Shown: in pieces, positions 1 to 9,146 of the stretch
Layout of the letters: each line of letters begins with the position of its first letter
How positions within the stretch are numbered: the stretch's first letter is position 1
Source of the DNA: Acidobacteriota bacterium
GTDB taxonomy: Bacteria > Acidobacteriota > Vicinamibacteria > Vicinamibacterales > CAVVIG01
DNA length: 64,000 nt
Assembly (NCBI GenBank): GCA_003222395.1
Contig: QHWB01000042.1
Location: forward strand, 94,776 to 158,775
Direction of reading: 5' to 3'
Program-made: the position numbers and the translations under genes
The notes under the pieces: generated by a model
What the model was told of the DNA's origin: nothing
Databases searched by the model: none
What the model saw: the letters and a program-made list of their open reading frames with translations, nothing else

Positions 1-1
1 G

Positions 2-1876
2 CTGGCGAAGGACAAGCTCTTCTTCTTCTCCGGCTTCCAGTACCGCAACATTCAGGATCGCCCGGCCGGATTCGCCGGCAACTTCACGAGCGAGAAGGAC
101 CCGCGCACGCTCCACAAGCTCACGTGGGCCGCGGCGCCCAGCGTCCGCGTCGAAGGGTTCGTCGAATGGGACAAGTACGACGTCGAGGGTCGCGGCGCCA
201 GCGCCCAGCGGCCGACGACCGAGGTCACCGCACTCGAGCCATCGCCCGAATGGAACTGGAACGGCCAGATTACCTGGACGATCAACTCGAAGACGATGCT
301 GAATGTTCGGAACGGCGGCTACTGGGGTTACTTCCCCGTCGAGCCGACGCCGCCGCAGACGCGCAGCGGGCCCTACCCGCACTACGATTCGCTCAGCAAC
401 ATCTACAGCGTCAACGTCCCGTACTTCGGCAGGTTCGATCGCACCCGCAATGTGACCGCGGCAACACTCACCCGCTACGCCGACAAGTTCGCCGGCAAGA
501 GCCACGAGCTCAAGTTCGGATTCGAGTTCGAGCGATCGAAGATCCGCAACGAATCAGGCTATCCGGGCGGCCGCTATTACTACGATTACGGCGGTCCGTA
601 TACCGTTACGTTGTGGGAAGGCTACGTCACTAATGCCGTGGCCAAGCGCGCATCGATGTACGCGCAGGACAGTTGGACCGTTACGGATCGACTGACGCTC
701 AATCCCGGCCTGCGCCTCGACATCAACCGCGGTTCGGTGCCGACCGGCACCGTCCTCTCCAATCACGCGCTGGCGCCGCGCATCGGCGCCGCTTTTGACG
801 TGATGGGGGACCACAAGACGGTTTTGCGCGCGCACTATGGCCGCTTCTTCGACGCGCTGTTCGGCGGACAGTTCGAATTCATGGACCTGACGCAGCAGCA
901 TCCGAAGATCACCGCTGAAGTGCTCGGGCCGAATCGATTCAGCGAGATCGATCGACGCAACCCGGCGACGAATCTGGGCATCAGTCCCGATGTTCGCCAA
1001 TCGTATTCGGACGCATTCCTGGCGGGCATCGAACGCGAGCTTGTTTCCAATCTATCGGTGACGGCCCAGTACATCCGCCGGAACTTCCGCGACTTCATGG
1101 GCTTCGTCGACACGGGATCGATCTATGCGCCGACACCAAAAGTCGATCCAGGACCCGATGGCAGGTTGGGAACGGCCGACGACGGCGCGTCGCTCACGGT
1201 CTACAACAAGACGAACCCAGGTCACGAGTTGCTGCTGTTCACGAATCCGGACAATGCGTTCCGCGATTACGACGCGTTCCAGTTAATCGGCACCAAACGC
1301 TACTCGAACAACTGGCAGGCGCAGCTGTCTTACACCTGGTCGCATTCGCGCGGCACGGTCGATAACCGAGGCGGCACCAACTCAGGGGGCGGGGGCAATC
1401 AGGGCCTTGGACAGACCGGCGGGTTCGCGAACCCGAACCATCTGATCAACATCAACGGCGATTCGCGATTCGACTACACGCATCAGGTCAAGCTCGATGG
1501 GACGTACCGCGTGCCACTTTTCGGCGGATTCAACATCAGCGGTGTGTACCGCTACACGACCGGGCTCGCATGGGGCCGCCTTGCCACAATCCGCGGTCTG
1601 ACGCAGGGTTCCGAATCGGTTCGCATCGAGCCGCTCGGAACCCGGCGCACCGATGCGGCAAACTACCTCGATTTCCGCGCGGAGAAGACGATCCCCCTGG
1701 GATCCTCCGCCCGGCAAATTGGCATCTACCTTGACATCTTCAACGTGAACAACCAGGGAATTCCCGACAACGGAGACCGCCGAAGCGTCATAGAGAATTC
1801 CGGAACGACGTTCGGCAACCCGAACCGCTGGATCAGTCCGAGACTGGCGCGGCTCGGCTTCCGTTTGATGTTCTAA
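2..1876 (+). CDS. TonB-dependent receptor, Oar-like, 3' part only
   Basis: The reading frame is open from the first bases of the window to a TAA at 1874-1876, so only the C-terminal ~624 residues of an outer-membrane receptor are present. The sequence has alternating short beta-strand patterns with aromatic girdles, a GRLGTADDG-type loop, the segment SYTWSHSRG, and a terminal phenylalanine (GFRLMF), the usual C-terminal signal for beta-barrel assembly. These match the Oar-like receptor family common in Acidobacteria, which is thought to import large substrates with TonB energy. The substrate cannot be told. The signal peptide, carboxypeptidase-regulatory domain and plug lie upstream of the window. 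Confidence 0.9.
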   Translation: MAKDKLFFFSGFQYRNIQDRPAGFAGNFTSEKDPRTLHKLTWAAAPSVRVEGFVEWDKYDVEGRGASAQRPTTEVTALEPSPEWNWNGQITWTINSKTMLNVRNGGYWGYFPVEPTPPQTRSGPYPHYDSLSNIYSVNVPYFGRFDRTRNVTAATLTRYADKFAGKSHELKFGFEFERSKIRNESGYPGGRYYYDYGGPYTVTLWEGYVTNAVAKRASMYAQDSWTVTDRLTLNPGLRLDINRGSVPTGTVLSNHALAPRIGAAFDVMGDHKTVLRAHYGRFFDALFGGQFEFMDLTQQHPKITAEVLGPNRFSEIDRRNPATNLGISPDVRQSYSDAFLAGIERELVSNLSVTAQYIRRNFRDFMGFVDTGSIYAPTPKVDPGPDGRLGTADDGASLTVYNKTNPGHELLLFTNPDNAFRDYDAFQLIGTKRYSNNWQAQLSYTWSHSRGTVDNRGGTNSGGGGNQGLGQTGGFANPNHLININGDSRFDYTHQVKLDGTYRVPLFGGFNISGVYRYTTGLAWGRLATIRGLTQGSESVRIEPLGTRRTDAANYLDFRAEKTIPLGSSARQIGIYLDIFNVNNQGIPDNGDRRSVIENSGTTFGNPNRWISPRLARLGFRLMF

Positions 1877-1960
1877 TGGTTTGCTGGTTGCTGGGGCTGG
1901 TTGGTCGTTGCTGGCGACCAGCCACCAGCAACCGCCGGCAACCAGCAACCAACTCCCAGC
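1877..1960. repeat. GGTTGCTG/CAGCAACC minisatellite hairpin between convergent genes
   Basis: The gap between the receptor and the convergent sulfatase gene is almost entirely GGTTGCTG-like units on its left and CAGCAACC-like units on its right. The two halves can pair as one long imperfect hairpin. Its place between two facing stop codons suggests a bidirectional transcription terminator, though no clean T-tract is seen. Confidence 0.6.
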
Positions 1961-1963
1961 CCC

Positions 1964-3850
1964 CTACTTTTTCACACGTGAGACCGCGTCGGCGAGGAAT
2001 TGACGCGCCTCGGCGTTCGACGGCTGCACGTCGGCGGCCGTCTGCAGGTACGGCAGCGCGCGCTGCGGATCGCCCTGCAGCGTGAGAATCCTTCCAAGCA
2101 GCAGGTTCGCGCGGAAGTGGCGCGGCTCGAGGTCGAGCGCTGCGCGCAGCTCGCGGCCCGCGTCAGGCACGCGATCGATGCGCGCGTACACCGACCCGAG
2201 CGAATAGCGCGCATCAGCCCACTTCGGCATTCGCGACGCGACGATCTCGAAATGGCCCGCCGCAGTTTTCAGATCGCCGGTCTCGTACAGCGCGACGCCG
2301 AGCTCGTAATGCGCGAACATGTCCTCGGGGTCCAGGGCGGTCGCCTTCTTCAACGGCTGGACGGCGCGCGCGTACTGTTTCTGATGCGCCCGCGACACGC
2401 CCAGCTGCAGCTGGGCCAGCTTTACGTTCGGCTCGCTGGCCGTGACTTTCTCGAGCAGCGGAATCGCCCTCTCAAACGCGCCATCGTCGACCTCCATTTG
2501 AGCGGCGTGAAGCGCGTTGGCGAGCGCGATCCGATCCTTTGCGTCGACGCCGCTCGCCGGCGGCGTCGAGCCGCTGACGTAGCCAAGCGCCGCGAGCCGA
2601 CGAGCGAGATCGGGATCGATCGTCGACTCGCGTCCGGTTGCGCGCGCGGCGCCGCCGCTCTTGCGGATGAACTCGTCGAGCTCCCGCTGCATGCCGTCGA
2701 CGATGCGCGGGCGGCCGGCGGCGAGGTTGCGGCCGGCATTCGGATCGGCGATGAGATCGTACAGCTCTGGCTTTGGCGCGCGCACGTACAAGAACCGATC
2801 GGCGCGCCACGCCGTCAATGGACTCCATCCAAACGCGCGACGCGGATACTCGGTCTCGGCGTACGCGGGACGGTCGGCGTCGGTCGCGTCCGGTTTCAAC
2901 CGCACGAGTGATTCACCCTGCATCGCCGGAGGAACGGCGACGCCCGCCGCCTCGACGAGCGTCGGCGCGAGATCTGCGAGGCGTACACGCGAAGAGATCC
3001 GCGATCCCGGCGTCGACAGGCCCGGCACGCGAACAATGAGCGGCACGTGCAGCTCGGCTTCATAGAGGAACATGCCATGCGTATCCTCGCCGTGATCGCC
3101 GAGCGCTTCGCCGTGATCCGCGGCGACTGCGACGAAGGTTGTCGCGCCGGCAGCCGCGATCAGGTGACCCGCCGCGCGATCGACGGCGGCAATCTCGCCG
3201 TCGTACGGCGCGGCCGTGAATCGTTTCTTCAGATCGGAAGGCGGATCGTACGGATCGTGGGGATCGTAGAGATGCACCCACAGGAACCACGGTCCGCCTC
3301 CAGCCGACGCCAGCCATTGTCCTGCCCGCGCGGTCACCTCCTCGCCGCGCCGCTCGACAGTCTGATACCGATCGTCTCCGGGGCGACGCAGCCGAAAGCC
3401 GGCGTCGTACACATCGAAGCCTCGATCGAAGCCGGGCGCGGTGCCGTTGCGCGGATCGAGAATCAGCGATCCGACGAACGCGGCCGTCCGATAACCGGCG
3501 TCGCGCAGCAGCGCAGGGAGATATGGCACCGATGCGGGCAACGGCGATCCGAAGTCGTTCACGTGATGAAACGGCGGGAAGGTACCCGTCAGGATCGTCG
3601 CGTGCGAGACGGTCGTGATCGGCGCCTGAGCGTAGGCGTGCGTGAACACGACAGCCGTCCGCGCGAACGCGTCGAGCGACGGCGTCAGCCCGCGCGTCGA
3701 CCCGAGAAATCCCATCCGGTCGGCGCGCGTCGTATCGAGCGTGATGAGAAGAATGTTTCTTCTGGTCGCTGGGGGCTGGGGGCTGGGGGCTAGGGCGTTG
3801 AAACCGGCTAGAGCGAAGGCAGCGAGGACAAGGATTGAACCGGCGCGCAT
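1964..3850 (-). CDS. Sulfatase-fold protein with C-terminal TPR repeats
   Basis: A 628-residue protein with an N-terminal hydrophobic signal segment (residues 4-20) and an alkaline-phosphatase/sulfatase-fold domain to about residue 400. Metal-site motifs LDTTRADR (D39) and DHGE are visible. TPR-like helical repeats fill roughly residues 430-628. At the usual C-x-P-x-R formylglycine site the sequence reads TTVSHATILTG, so Thr79 takes the place of Cys/Ser, and Pro and Arg are also changed. A classical formylglycine sulfatase is therefore unlikely; a threonine nucleophile, as in phospho-transferases of this fold, is possible. The linker after the signal (APSPQPPATRR) is encoded by a CCCCCAG minisatellite. 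It probably acts in the periplasm; the substrate is unknown. Confidence 0.85.
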   Translation of the reverse strand: MRAGSILVLAAFALAGFNALAPSPQPPATRRNILLITLDTTRADRMGFLGSTRGLTPSLDAFARTAVVFTHAYAQAPITTVSHATILTGTFPPFHHVNDFGSPLPASVPYLPALLRDAGYRTAAFVGSLILDPRNGTAPGFDRGFDVYDAGFRLRRPGDDRYQTVERRGEEVTARAGQWLASAGGGPWFLWVHLYDPHDPYDPPSDLKKRFTAAPYDGEIAAVDRAAGHLIAAAGATTFVAVAADHGEALGDHGEDTHGMFLYEAELHVPLIVRVPGLSTPGSRISSRVRLADLAPTLVEAAGVAVPPAMQGESLVRLKPDATDADRPAYAETEYPRRAFGWSPLTAWRADRFLYVRAPKPELYDLIADPNAGRNLAAGRPRIVDGMQRELDEFIRKSGGAARATGRESTIDPDLARRLAALGYVSGSTPPASGVDAKDRIALANALHAAQMEVDDGAFERAIPLLEKVTASEPNVKLAQLQLGVSRAHQKQYARAVQPLKKATALDPEDMFAHYELGVALYETGDLKTAAGHFEIVASRMPKWADARYSLGSVYARIDRVPDAGRELRAALDLEPRHFRANLLLGRILTLQGDPQRALPYLQTAADVQPSNAEARQFLADAVSRVKK

Positions 3851-3878
3851 AAAAAAGGCGGGCCCTTTCGGACCCGCC
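3851..3878 (-). terminator. Intrinsic terminator with GAAA tetraloop
   Basis: On the minus strand a 9-bp GC-rich stem (one G-U pair) closes a GAAA loop and is followed directly by six T residues abutting the ATG of the sulfatase gene. It lies downstream of the receptor gene at 4004-7270, so it probably ends that transcript and insulates the sulfatase gene, whose own promoter would then have to be very close or weak. Confidence 0.75.
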
Positions 3879-3971
3879 GTACATCCTACCTCTGGCTGTA
3901 TCGGTTCATGAAGGGTTGCGGTGTTACGATTCCGGACTATTCCAAAACGGACAAAACCTTACACGATTCCG

Positions 3972-4003
3972 CCAGCCCCAGCCCCAGCCCCAGCAACCAG
4001 CAA
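3972..4003. repeat. CCCCAG / CAGCAAC tandem repeat
   Basis: Short tandem units (CCCCAG three times, then CAGCAAC twice) stop exactly at the TAG of the receptor gene on the minus strand. The unit is related to the repeats at 1877-1960 and inside the sulfatase gene near 3766-3792. It is one of several minisatellites at gene borders in this window. Confidence 0.6.
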
Positions 4004-7000
4004 CTAGAAGATCACTTTCACCGCCCACTGCATCGCACGCGGGCCGCCCTGCGCGATGACCGGATTGCCGGCATCGACGTCGGGCGTCGATCCGATCGTC
4101 CCGAACAGGCCGCTGCGGACGTTCGTGCTCTGCGCGAGTCCGAGATTCACGCGGTTCAGGAGGTTGAAGATTTCCCAGCGCGCCTGGATGCGCGCGCCGC
4201 CACCGAGCTGGAATTCTTTGATAACGTTCACGTCCCACTGCGCCAGTCCCGGGTACCGCGCGCTGTTGCGGCCGCAGCTGCCGAGCGTCCGCGCCGCCGG
4301 CGTTCCGTACGCCTGCGTCGCATTCGTGATGAAGGCCTCGGGGTTCGTGAAGTCGTAAATCGGATCGGCGAGGCAATTCGCGCGGATCGATCCGGTGTCC
4401 TGCCCCGATTGATCGCGGCTGCCGATGTTCGGCGTGAACGGTCGGCCGCTCAGCGCCGTGAACACCGTGCCCACTTCCCAGCCGCGCGTGGCGGCGTTGG
4501 TGCCGGGGATGGCATAGACGCCGCCGACGTTGAAGTTGTGACGGCGATCGAAACCGCACGGCCCGCGATTCGCCGTCGGATCGTACGGGTTGTTCGCCTG
4601 CGGAAAGTCGTTCCGGCCGCGGCTGTTGTCCGAGTTGTAATCCTCGCACCGCGACAGCGTGTAGTTGTACTGCGTATTGATCCCGTGCCAGTTCTGCTGC
4701 CGGTACGAGAGCTGCAACGCGTCGTACCACGACTTGCCATCGTTGGTGAGCTGGATGACGTGCTTCAGCGTCGGGAACTGAGTGAAAAACGGCCGGTTCA
4801 CTTGAATCGCCGTGGTCGCCGTCCCGAGCGCTGGGCCGTTGATGTCGCGGAACCACGATTGATCGCGGCCGCGCGAACCAAGATACGTGACGGTCACCGC
4901 GTTGCCGCGGAAGATCTCGCGCTGCACGGTCGCGTGGAAGTAGTGGTACATCGGCGTCTTGTAGTCAGTCGGGATCGAGAACGCGTTGAAGGGCGGCTGG
5001 CCGGTCGGACTCGACCCGAAAATGGAAACACCCGGCTGGACACAGATGAAATCGCCGCTGATCACCGCCGCGTTCGGATTGATGCAGGTGACCGAGCTCG
5101 CGTCCGGCGCCTTGGTCTGCGATCCATTGAGGGACACGGAGAAGACGCCGAGATCGGGATTCGTCATCGCGCCCGAGCTCGCCGCAAGACCGCTCCACGT
5201 CGTGTTCGGCGAGTGGATCGTCTTGAAGTCGGGCAGATCGTACGTGAGTGCGTACCCGCTTCGAACGCTCGTGCGCCCATCGCCGGTAACGTCCCAGGCG
5301 ATCCCCGCGCGCGGACCGAAGTTGTTCTTGTCGATGTCGTACAGGCGATCGAGGCCGGAACCCAGCCTGACGAGCCCCTGTCCCGTGATGAAATTCGACG
5401 CGAGGCTGTTCACTTCTTTCAACGGCAGGTTGATGTCGTAGCGGAGACCCAGGCTGACCGTCACACGCGAAGACGCCTTCCAGTCGTCGTTGATGAAGGC
5501 GCCGATGGACTGCTGCGACATGTTCCGCGAGGTCGAACCGAACGACCGGCCGATCGTGTCGAAGCGGCCGAGCAGCAACCCCACGAGCGAATCGACGTCG
5601 TCGAACGAGCCGCCTCCGGTGGCGGTGATGCTCGTTCGCGCGCGATTACGCACGCTGTGATTCTTACCCATCTGCCAGTTGCCGCCGACCTTGATCGTGT
5701 GCTGATCGCGCGTCTGCGTCAGCGAACCCGAGATGTCCATCGTCTCGGTCGGCGCGGTCGTGATCGGGTAGCCGCCGACACCGCCGATGTAGCCGAAGGG
5801 GCCGAGCGTGACCGCGGGCACGCCGAAATCGGCTGCGTCGAGCGGACCGGTGTTGAGGCCGAGGCTCGCCGGATCGACTTTGTTGTTCACATCGATCGTC
5901 TGTGAGATGCGGTTGTAGCCGAACCTCACCTGGAGCAACGATTTCGGTGATAGCGTCGAGTTCCAGACCAGGCCGACGAGCGCGACCCGCGTCGGATCGG
6001 TCACCGAGTTGAACATATCCGTCGGGCCGTTCGCCGGCGTCAGCTCGCCGACGAACGCCGGCGCCGACTGGTAGCTGTTGCCGAAGAAGAAGCGGCCGTT
6101 GACGAGATTGTCCGAATTGACCTGATGATCGATCTTCAGCGAGAACGTGTTCATGTTGGCGACATTCGCCGAATTCACTGTCATCGTCCCCGACGCGTCG
6201 GTCGGGTAGAACTTCAGCAGGTTCTCCCCGATCGGGTTCGTCGTCAGGCCGACCGCCGCGATGCGCGCGCGCGCCGCCGTGATCTCGGAGGGCTTCGGCA
6301 CCTGAACCTGATAGGGCGACGTCACCGCGAGACGCTGGCCTTCGTAGTAGCCGAAGAAGAACGTCCGGTCTTTCTGGATCGGGCCGCCGAAGGTGCCGCC
6401 GTACTGCTGGTTCTTGACCGGCGTGGTCTCGCCGCCCGCCTTCTTCACGAAATAGTTCGGCGAATCGGTCCAGTCGTCGTGGCGGAAGTAATACGACGTG
6501 CCGTGCGGTTGATTGGAGCCGCTCTTCATCACGACGTTGATCGCGCCGCCGCCCTTGACGCCGAATTCGGCCGAGGGCGTCTGCTGCACGGTGAACTCGG
6601 CGATCGCGTCCATCGGCACGAGCGTCGCGGGCACGCCGACGACGCCCGTCTGATTCAGCACCGAGTCCCCGTAGTAGCGGTCGTTGTTCGAGATGCCGTC
6701 GATCATGTAGTTGTTGGAGGTCCGGCGCGCGCCGCTGATGCTGACGGCGAGAAACCCACCGCCCGGATCCCGCTGCACGCCGGGCGTCACGCCGAGCAGC
6801 GAGTTGAAGTCGCGGCCGCTCAGCGGGATCTGTCCGATGCGCTCGGTGTCGACGTTGTTGTTCAACTTGTCCGAGAACTCGACGAGCGGCGACACGCCCT
6901 CGACGGTAATTGTTTCGGACTGCGCGCCGACTTCGAGCTTGAAGTCGACCTTGGCGACCGTGCTCACAGCGACCTGAGCATCGCGGCTGACCGTCTTGAA

Positions 7001-7270
7001 GCCGGCGAGCTCCGCCACCACCTTGTAGACGCAGATCGGCAGTTCCGGAAGGCTGTAGCCGCCGTTGGAATCGGTCGTCACCGTCCGGGTCAATCGAGTG
7101 TCAGGACACGTCGCCGTGACCGCGACGCCTGGCAGCACGCCGCCGGTGGCGTCGGTGACCGATCCGGTGATGTCTCCGGTCGTTTTCTGGGCGTACGACG
7201 GCGATGAGGCAAGAGCCAGGCTTCCGCAGATGGCCAGGACAAACCGCAACCAACCCACTGAGCGCTTCAT
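4004..7270 (-). CDS. TonB-dependent receptor, Oar-like, complete
   Basis: A 1,088-residue outer-membrane receptor. I chose the ATG at 7270 because it gives a clean signal peptide (MKRSVGWLRF... ending SYAQ) behind an AGAGGGG ribosome site; an upstream ATG at 7351 would prepend 27 unlikely residues. Residues ~30-115 form a carboxypeptidase-regulatory beta-sandwich (GDITGSVTDATGGVLPG), then a plug domain (ISGARRTSNNYMIDGIS) and a long barrel ending in WAVKVIF with terminal Phe. Such proteins import bulky substrates using TonB. The fragment at 7496-8182 is a diverged copy of its last ~230 residues. A terminator follows at 3851-3878. Confidence 0.93.
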   Translation of the reverse strand: MKRSVGWLRFVLAICGSLALASSPSYAQKTTGDITGSVTDATGGVLPGVAVTATCPDTRLTRTVTTDSNGGYSLPELPICVYKVVAELAGFKTVSRDAQVAVSTVAKVDFKLEVGAQSETITVEGVSPLVEFSDKLNNNVDTERIGQIPLSGRDFNSLLGVTPGVQRDPGGGFLAVSISGARRTSNNYMIDGISNNDRYYGDSVLNQTGVVGVPATLVPMDAIAEFTVQQTPSAEFGVKGGGAINVVMKSGSNQPHGTSYYFRHDDWTDSPNYFVKKAGGETTPVKNQQYGGTFGGPIQKDRTFFFGYYEGQRLAVTSPYQVQVPKPSEITAARARIAAVGLTTNPIGENLLKFYPTDASGTMTVNSANVANMNTFSLKIDHQVNSDNLVNGRFFFGNSYQSAPAFVGELTPANGPTDMFNSVTDPTRVALVGLVWNSTLSPKSLLQVRFGYNRISQTIDVNNKVDPASLGLNTGPLDAADFGVPAVTLGPFGYIGGVGGYPITTAPTETMDISGSLTQTRDQHTIKVGGNWQMGKNHSVRNRARTSITATGGGSFDDVDSLVGLLLGRFDTIGRSFGSTSRNMSQQSIGAFINDDWKASSRVTVSLGLRYDINLPLKEVNSLASNFITGQGLVRLGSGLDRLYDIDKNNFGPRAGIAWDVTGDGRTSVRSGYALTYDLPDFKTIHSPNTTWSGLAASSGAMTNPDLGVFSVSLNGSQTKAPDASSVTCINPNAAVISGDFICVQPGVSIFGSSPTGQPPFNAFSIPTDYKTPMYHYFHATVQREIFRGNAVTVTYLGSRGRDQSWFRDINGPALGTATTAIQVNRPFFTQFPTLKHVIQLTNDGKSWYDALQLSYRQQNWHGINTQYNYTLSRCEDYNSDNSRGRNDFPQANNPYDPTANRGPCGFDRRHNFNVGGVYAIPGTNAATRGWEVGTVFTALSGRPFTPNIGSRDQSGQDTGSIRANCLADPIYDFTNPEAFITNATQAYGTPAARTLGSCGRNSARYPGLAQWDVNVIKEFQLGGGARIQARWEIFNLLNRVNLGLAQSTNVRSGLFGTIGSTPDVDAGNPVIAQGGPRAMQWAVKVIF

Positions 7271-7445
7271 CGGTGCTGTCCCCTCTTGATGAGCCGCGGC
7301 GGTGCACCGCGACAATCCGAACGTTGTAGGCCCGCTCCGCTCGAGAGTCAAGCCGCATGATGTAAAGGATATGAAAGGCGGACGGACGATCCGGGTCGCC
7401 GGAGAACGCTGTCCGATCGCGAGACGGCTGACGATCAGCGGTTAG

Positions 7446-7479
7446 GAGGTCAGAAGTCTGGGACCAGACCTCTGACCTC
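7446..7479. terminator. Imperfect hairpin downstream of receptor fragment
   Basis: Arms at 7446-7461 and 7464-7479 match in 15 of 16 positions (AGGTCAGA / TCTGACCT core). It lies in the 225-bp gap between the receptor start at 7270 and the 3' end of the receptor fragment, so on the minus strand it could terminate the fragment's transcript. The rest of the gap (7271-7445) shows only the receptor ribosome site. Confidence 0.45.
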
Positions 7480-7495
7480 TGACGTGGTCACGGCC

Positions 7496-8182
7496 TTAGA
7501 ACAAGACTTTCAACGCCCACTGCATCGCGCGGGGACCGCCTGTGCCAAGTACCGGATTGCCGCGGTCCACGTCGGGGGTCGATCCGATCTTGCCGAACGA
7601 GCCGCTGCGCACGCTGGTACTGAGGAAGTTGCCGAGGTTCACGTGGTTCGTCACATTGAAGATCTCCCACCGCGCCTGGATGCGCGTGCTTCCCTGCAGC
7701 TTGAATTCCTTGACGATGTTCAGATCGAGTTGAGTGAAGCGCGGTCCCCGGCCGCTGTCTCGACCGCACGTGCCGAGCCTGCCGGGCGTCGGCGATGCAA
7801 AGGCGTCGGACGCACTCGTGATCGCCGACCGCGTCGTATTCGGATCCGGAAAGAGATAGTCGAGGCTGTAGTTGTAGATCGGGTTCGCCAAGCAGTCGGC
7901 TCGGAGTTGCCCGGTGTTCTGTCCGGACTGGTCGAATGTTCCGACACCCGGAGTAAACGGCCGGCCCGACACCGCACTGAACACGGTGCCAACTTGAACT
8001 GGAGCGCCGCCGACGGACGTTCCTGGCACCGAGTAGCTTCCACCCAGATTGAAGTTGTGACGGATGTCGAACGCGCACGGCCCTTCGTTGTTGGATGGAT
8101 CGTACGGGTTCATTGCCTGTTCGTTCGCCGCGTCGCGGTTGCCCGAGTTGTAGTCGGTGCACTTCGACAGGGTGTAGCAGCA
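7496..8182 (-). pseudogene. 3' fragment of a TonB-dependent receptor
   Basis: About 229 codons align with the C-terminus of the neighbouring receptor: CYTLSKCTDYNSGN, NPYDPSNNEGPCAFD, GRPFTPGVGTFDQSG and a final WALKVLF all have counterparts there. There is no signal peptide, regulatory domain or plug, and the frame starts abruptly next to the promoter of the plus-strand gene fdhE. An open frame runs on to 8239, but the first ~19 residues have no receptor similarity. It is best read as a truncated duplicate, left after a deletion or recombination between tandem receptor genes. Confidence 0.8.
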
Positions 8183-8241
8183 GCTCAAGAAGCTGCAAAA
8201 CGTGGTCAGGGTTGTAACGCCGCCCGAGAGGAGTGTCAAGC

Positions 8242-8247
8242 TACAAT
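8242..8247 (+). promoter_or_regulatory. -10-like TACAAT directly before fdhE
   Basis: TACAAT followed by 6 nt and then GTG at 8254. The expected transcription start would fall on or next to the start codon, implying a leaderless message. The same geometry recurs at several genes in the window. Confidence 0.5.
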
Positions 8248-8253
8248 CCCGAC

Positions 8254-9123
8254 GTGCCCGAGCGTCCGCCCCGCGCGCCTCGCGCTGAACCGCGCGAGGT
8301 CGTCGAGCTCAAACAGATCAAGGCGTCGCAACCAGAGCTGGCGTCAGCCGTGGACATGCAGCTCGCGCTCGTCGACATGCAGCGGCGAGTGCAGGGGCGC
8401 GTGCCGCTGCCCTGGATTCAGGTGGACCCCGAGTGGCTGCGAGCGCAGCAGACGGCCGGACGTCCACTCGTGCGCTTCCGCGACATCCCGCTGGAGTGGA
8501 CCGATTTCCGTCTGACGTTCCGCCAGACCGCCGACATCCTTCAGCGGTTCGAAGCGCTCGAGCGCGCCGACTACAACAAGATCGTTGCGCTCGGGCGGGA
8601 AGGAAACGCGCTCGAGACGCTCGTGACCAATTGGTACGACGCAACGTCGAGGGTCGATGCCGCCAACGACACGAAAGTGCGGACACTAGCTGAAGCGCCG
8701 GCCGCGCTGGATCAAGTGCTGTTGCTCGCGCTGCGGCCGTTTCTCGCTCGCTGCGCGGAAGCGCTGACCGAGCGCGTCGATCTGGGATCGTGGAAGCACG
8801 GGCACTGCCCGTTCTGCGGATGGGAGCCCGAGTTCGCCGTGATTACGCCGAGCGCCGATCGCCGGTTGATCTGCGGCCGGTGCCTCGCGCAGTGGATGTT
8901 CGCGCCGCTCGCGTGTCCGTTCTGTGCGAACGACGACCGCGCGCTCATCACCTCGTTCGCGACGCGCGACGGCCGCTACCGCGTGTACGCGTGCGACGTC
9001 TGCCGCCGCTATCTGAAGGCGTACGACGCGCGAAACGCCGCGCGTCCGGTCATGGTCTCAGTGGATACGATCGCCACGCTGCCGCTGGATGCGGCGGCGA
9101 TTCAGAGAGGATACGTAGGTTAA
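8254..9123 (+). CDS. fdhE: Formate dehydrogenase accessory protein FdhE
   Basis: About 289 residues in the FdhE family, which helps mature or activate molybdenum/tungsten formate dehydrogenases in the cytoplasm. The diagnostic paired cysteine motifs are present: CPFCGWEPEF, CGRCLAQW, CPFCAND and ACDVCRRYLKAYD, forming a rubredoxin-like metal site in the C-terminal half. Start choice: GTG at 8254 sits 6 nt after a TACAAT box; an in-frame GTG at 8233 follows GAGAGGAG with no spacing and would add seven residues. No formate dehydrogenase genes occur nearby, so its partner is encoded elsewhere or it has been retained alone. Confidence 0.9.
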   Translation: MPERPPRAPRAEPREVVELKQIKASQPELASAVDMQLALVDMQRRVQGRVPLPWIQVDPEWLRAQQTAGRPLVRFRDIPLEWTDFRLTFRQTADILQRFEALERADYNKIVALGREGNALETLVTNWYDATSRVDAANDTKVRTLAEAPAALDQVLLLALRPFLARCAEALTERVDLGSWKHGHCPFCGWEPEFAVITPSADRRLICGRCLAQWMFAPLACPFCANDDRALITSFATRDGRYRVYACDVCRRYLKAYDARNAARPVMVSVDTIATLPLDAAAIQRGYVG

Positions 9124-9146
9124 CGGGCGGACACGCTGGTCCTGTC

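Noticed and set aside
124..633. Arg-rich open frame on the plus strand
   Set aside because: Out-of-frame shadow of the receptor gene, with the composition expected from GC-rich codons read one base off.
3908..5905. 665-codon open frame opposite the receptor gene
   Set aside because: Antisense to a well-supported receptor; Arg/Val/Asp-rich with no motifs or ribosome site.
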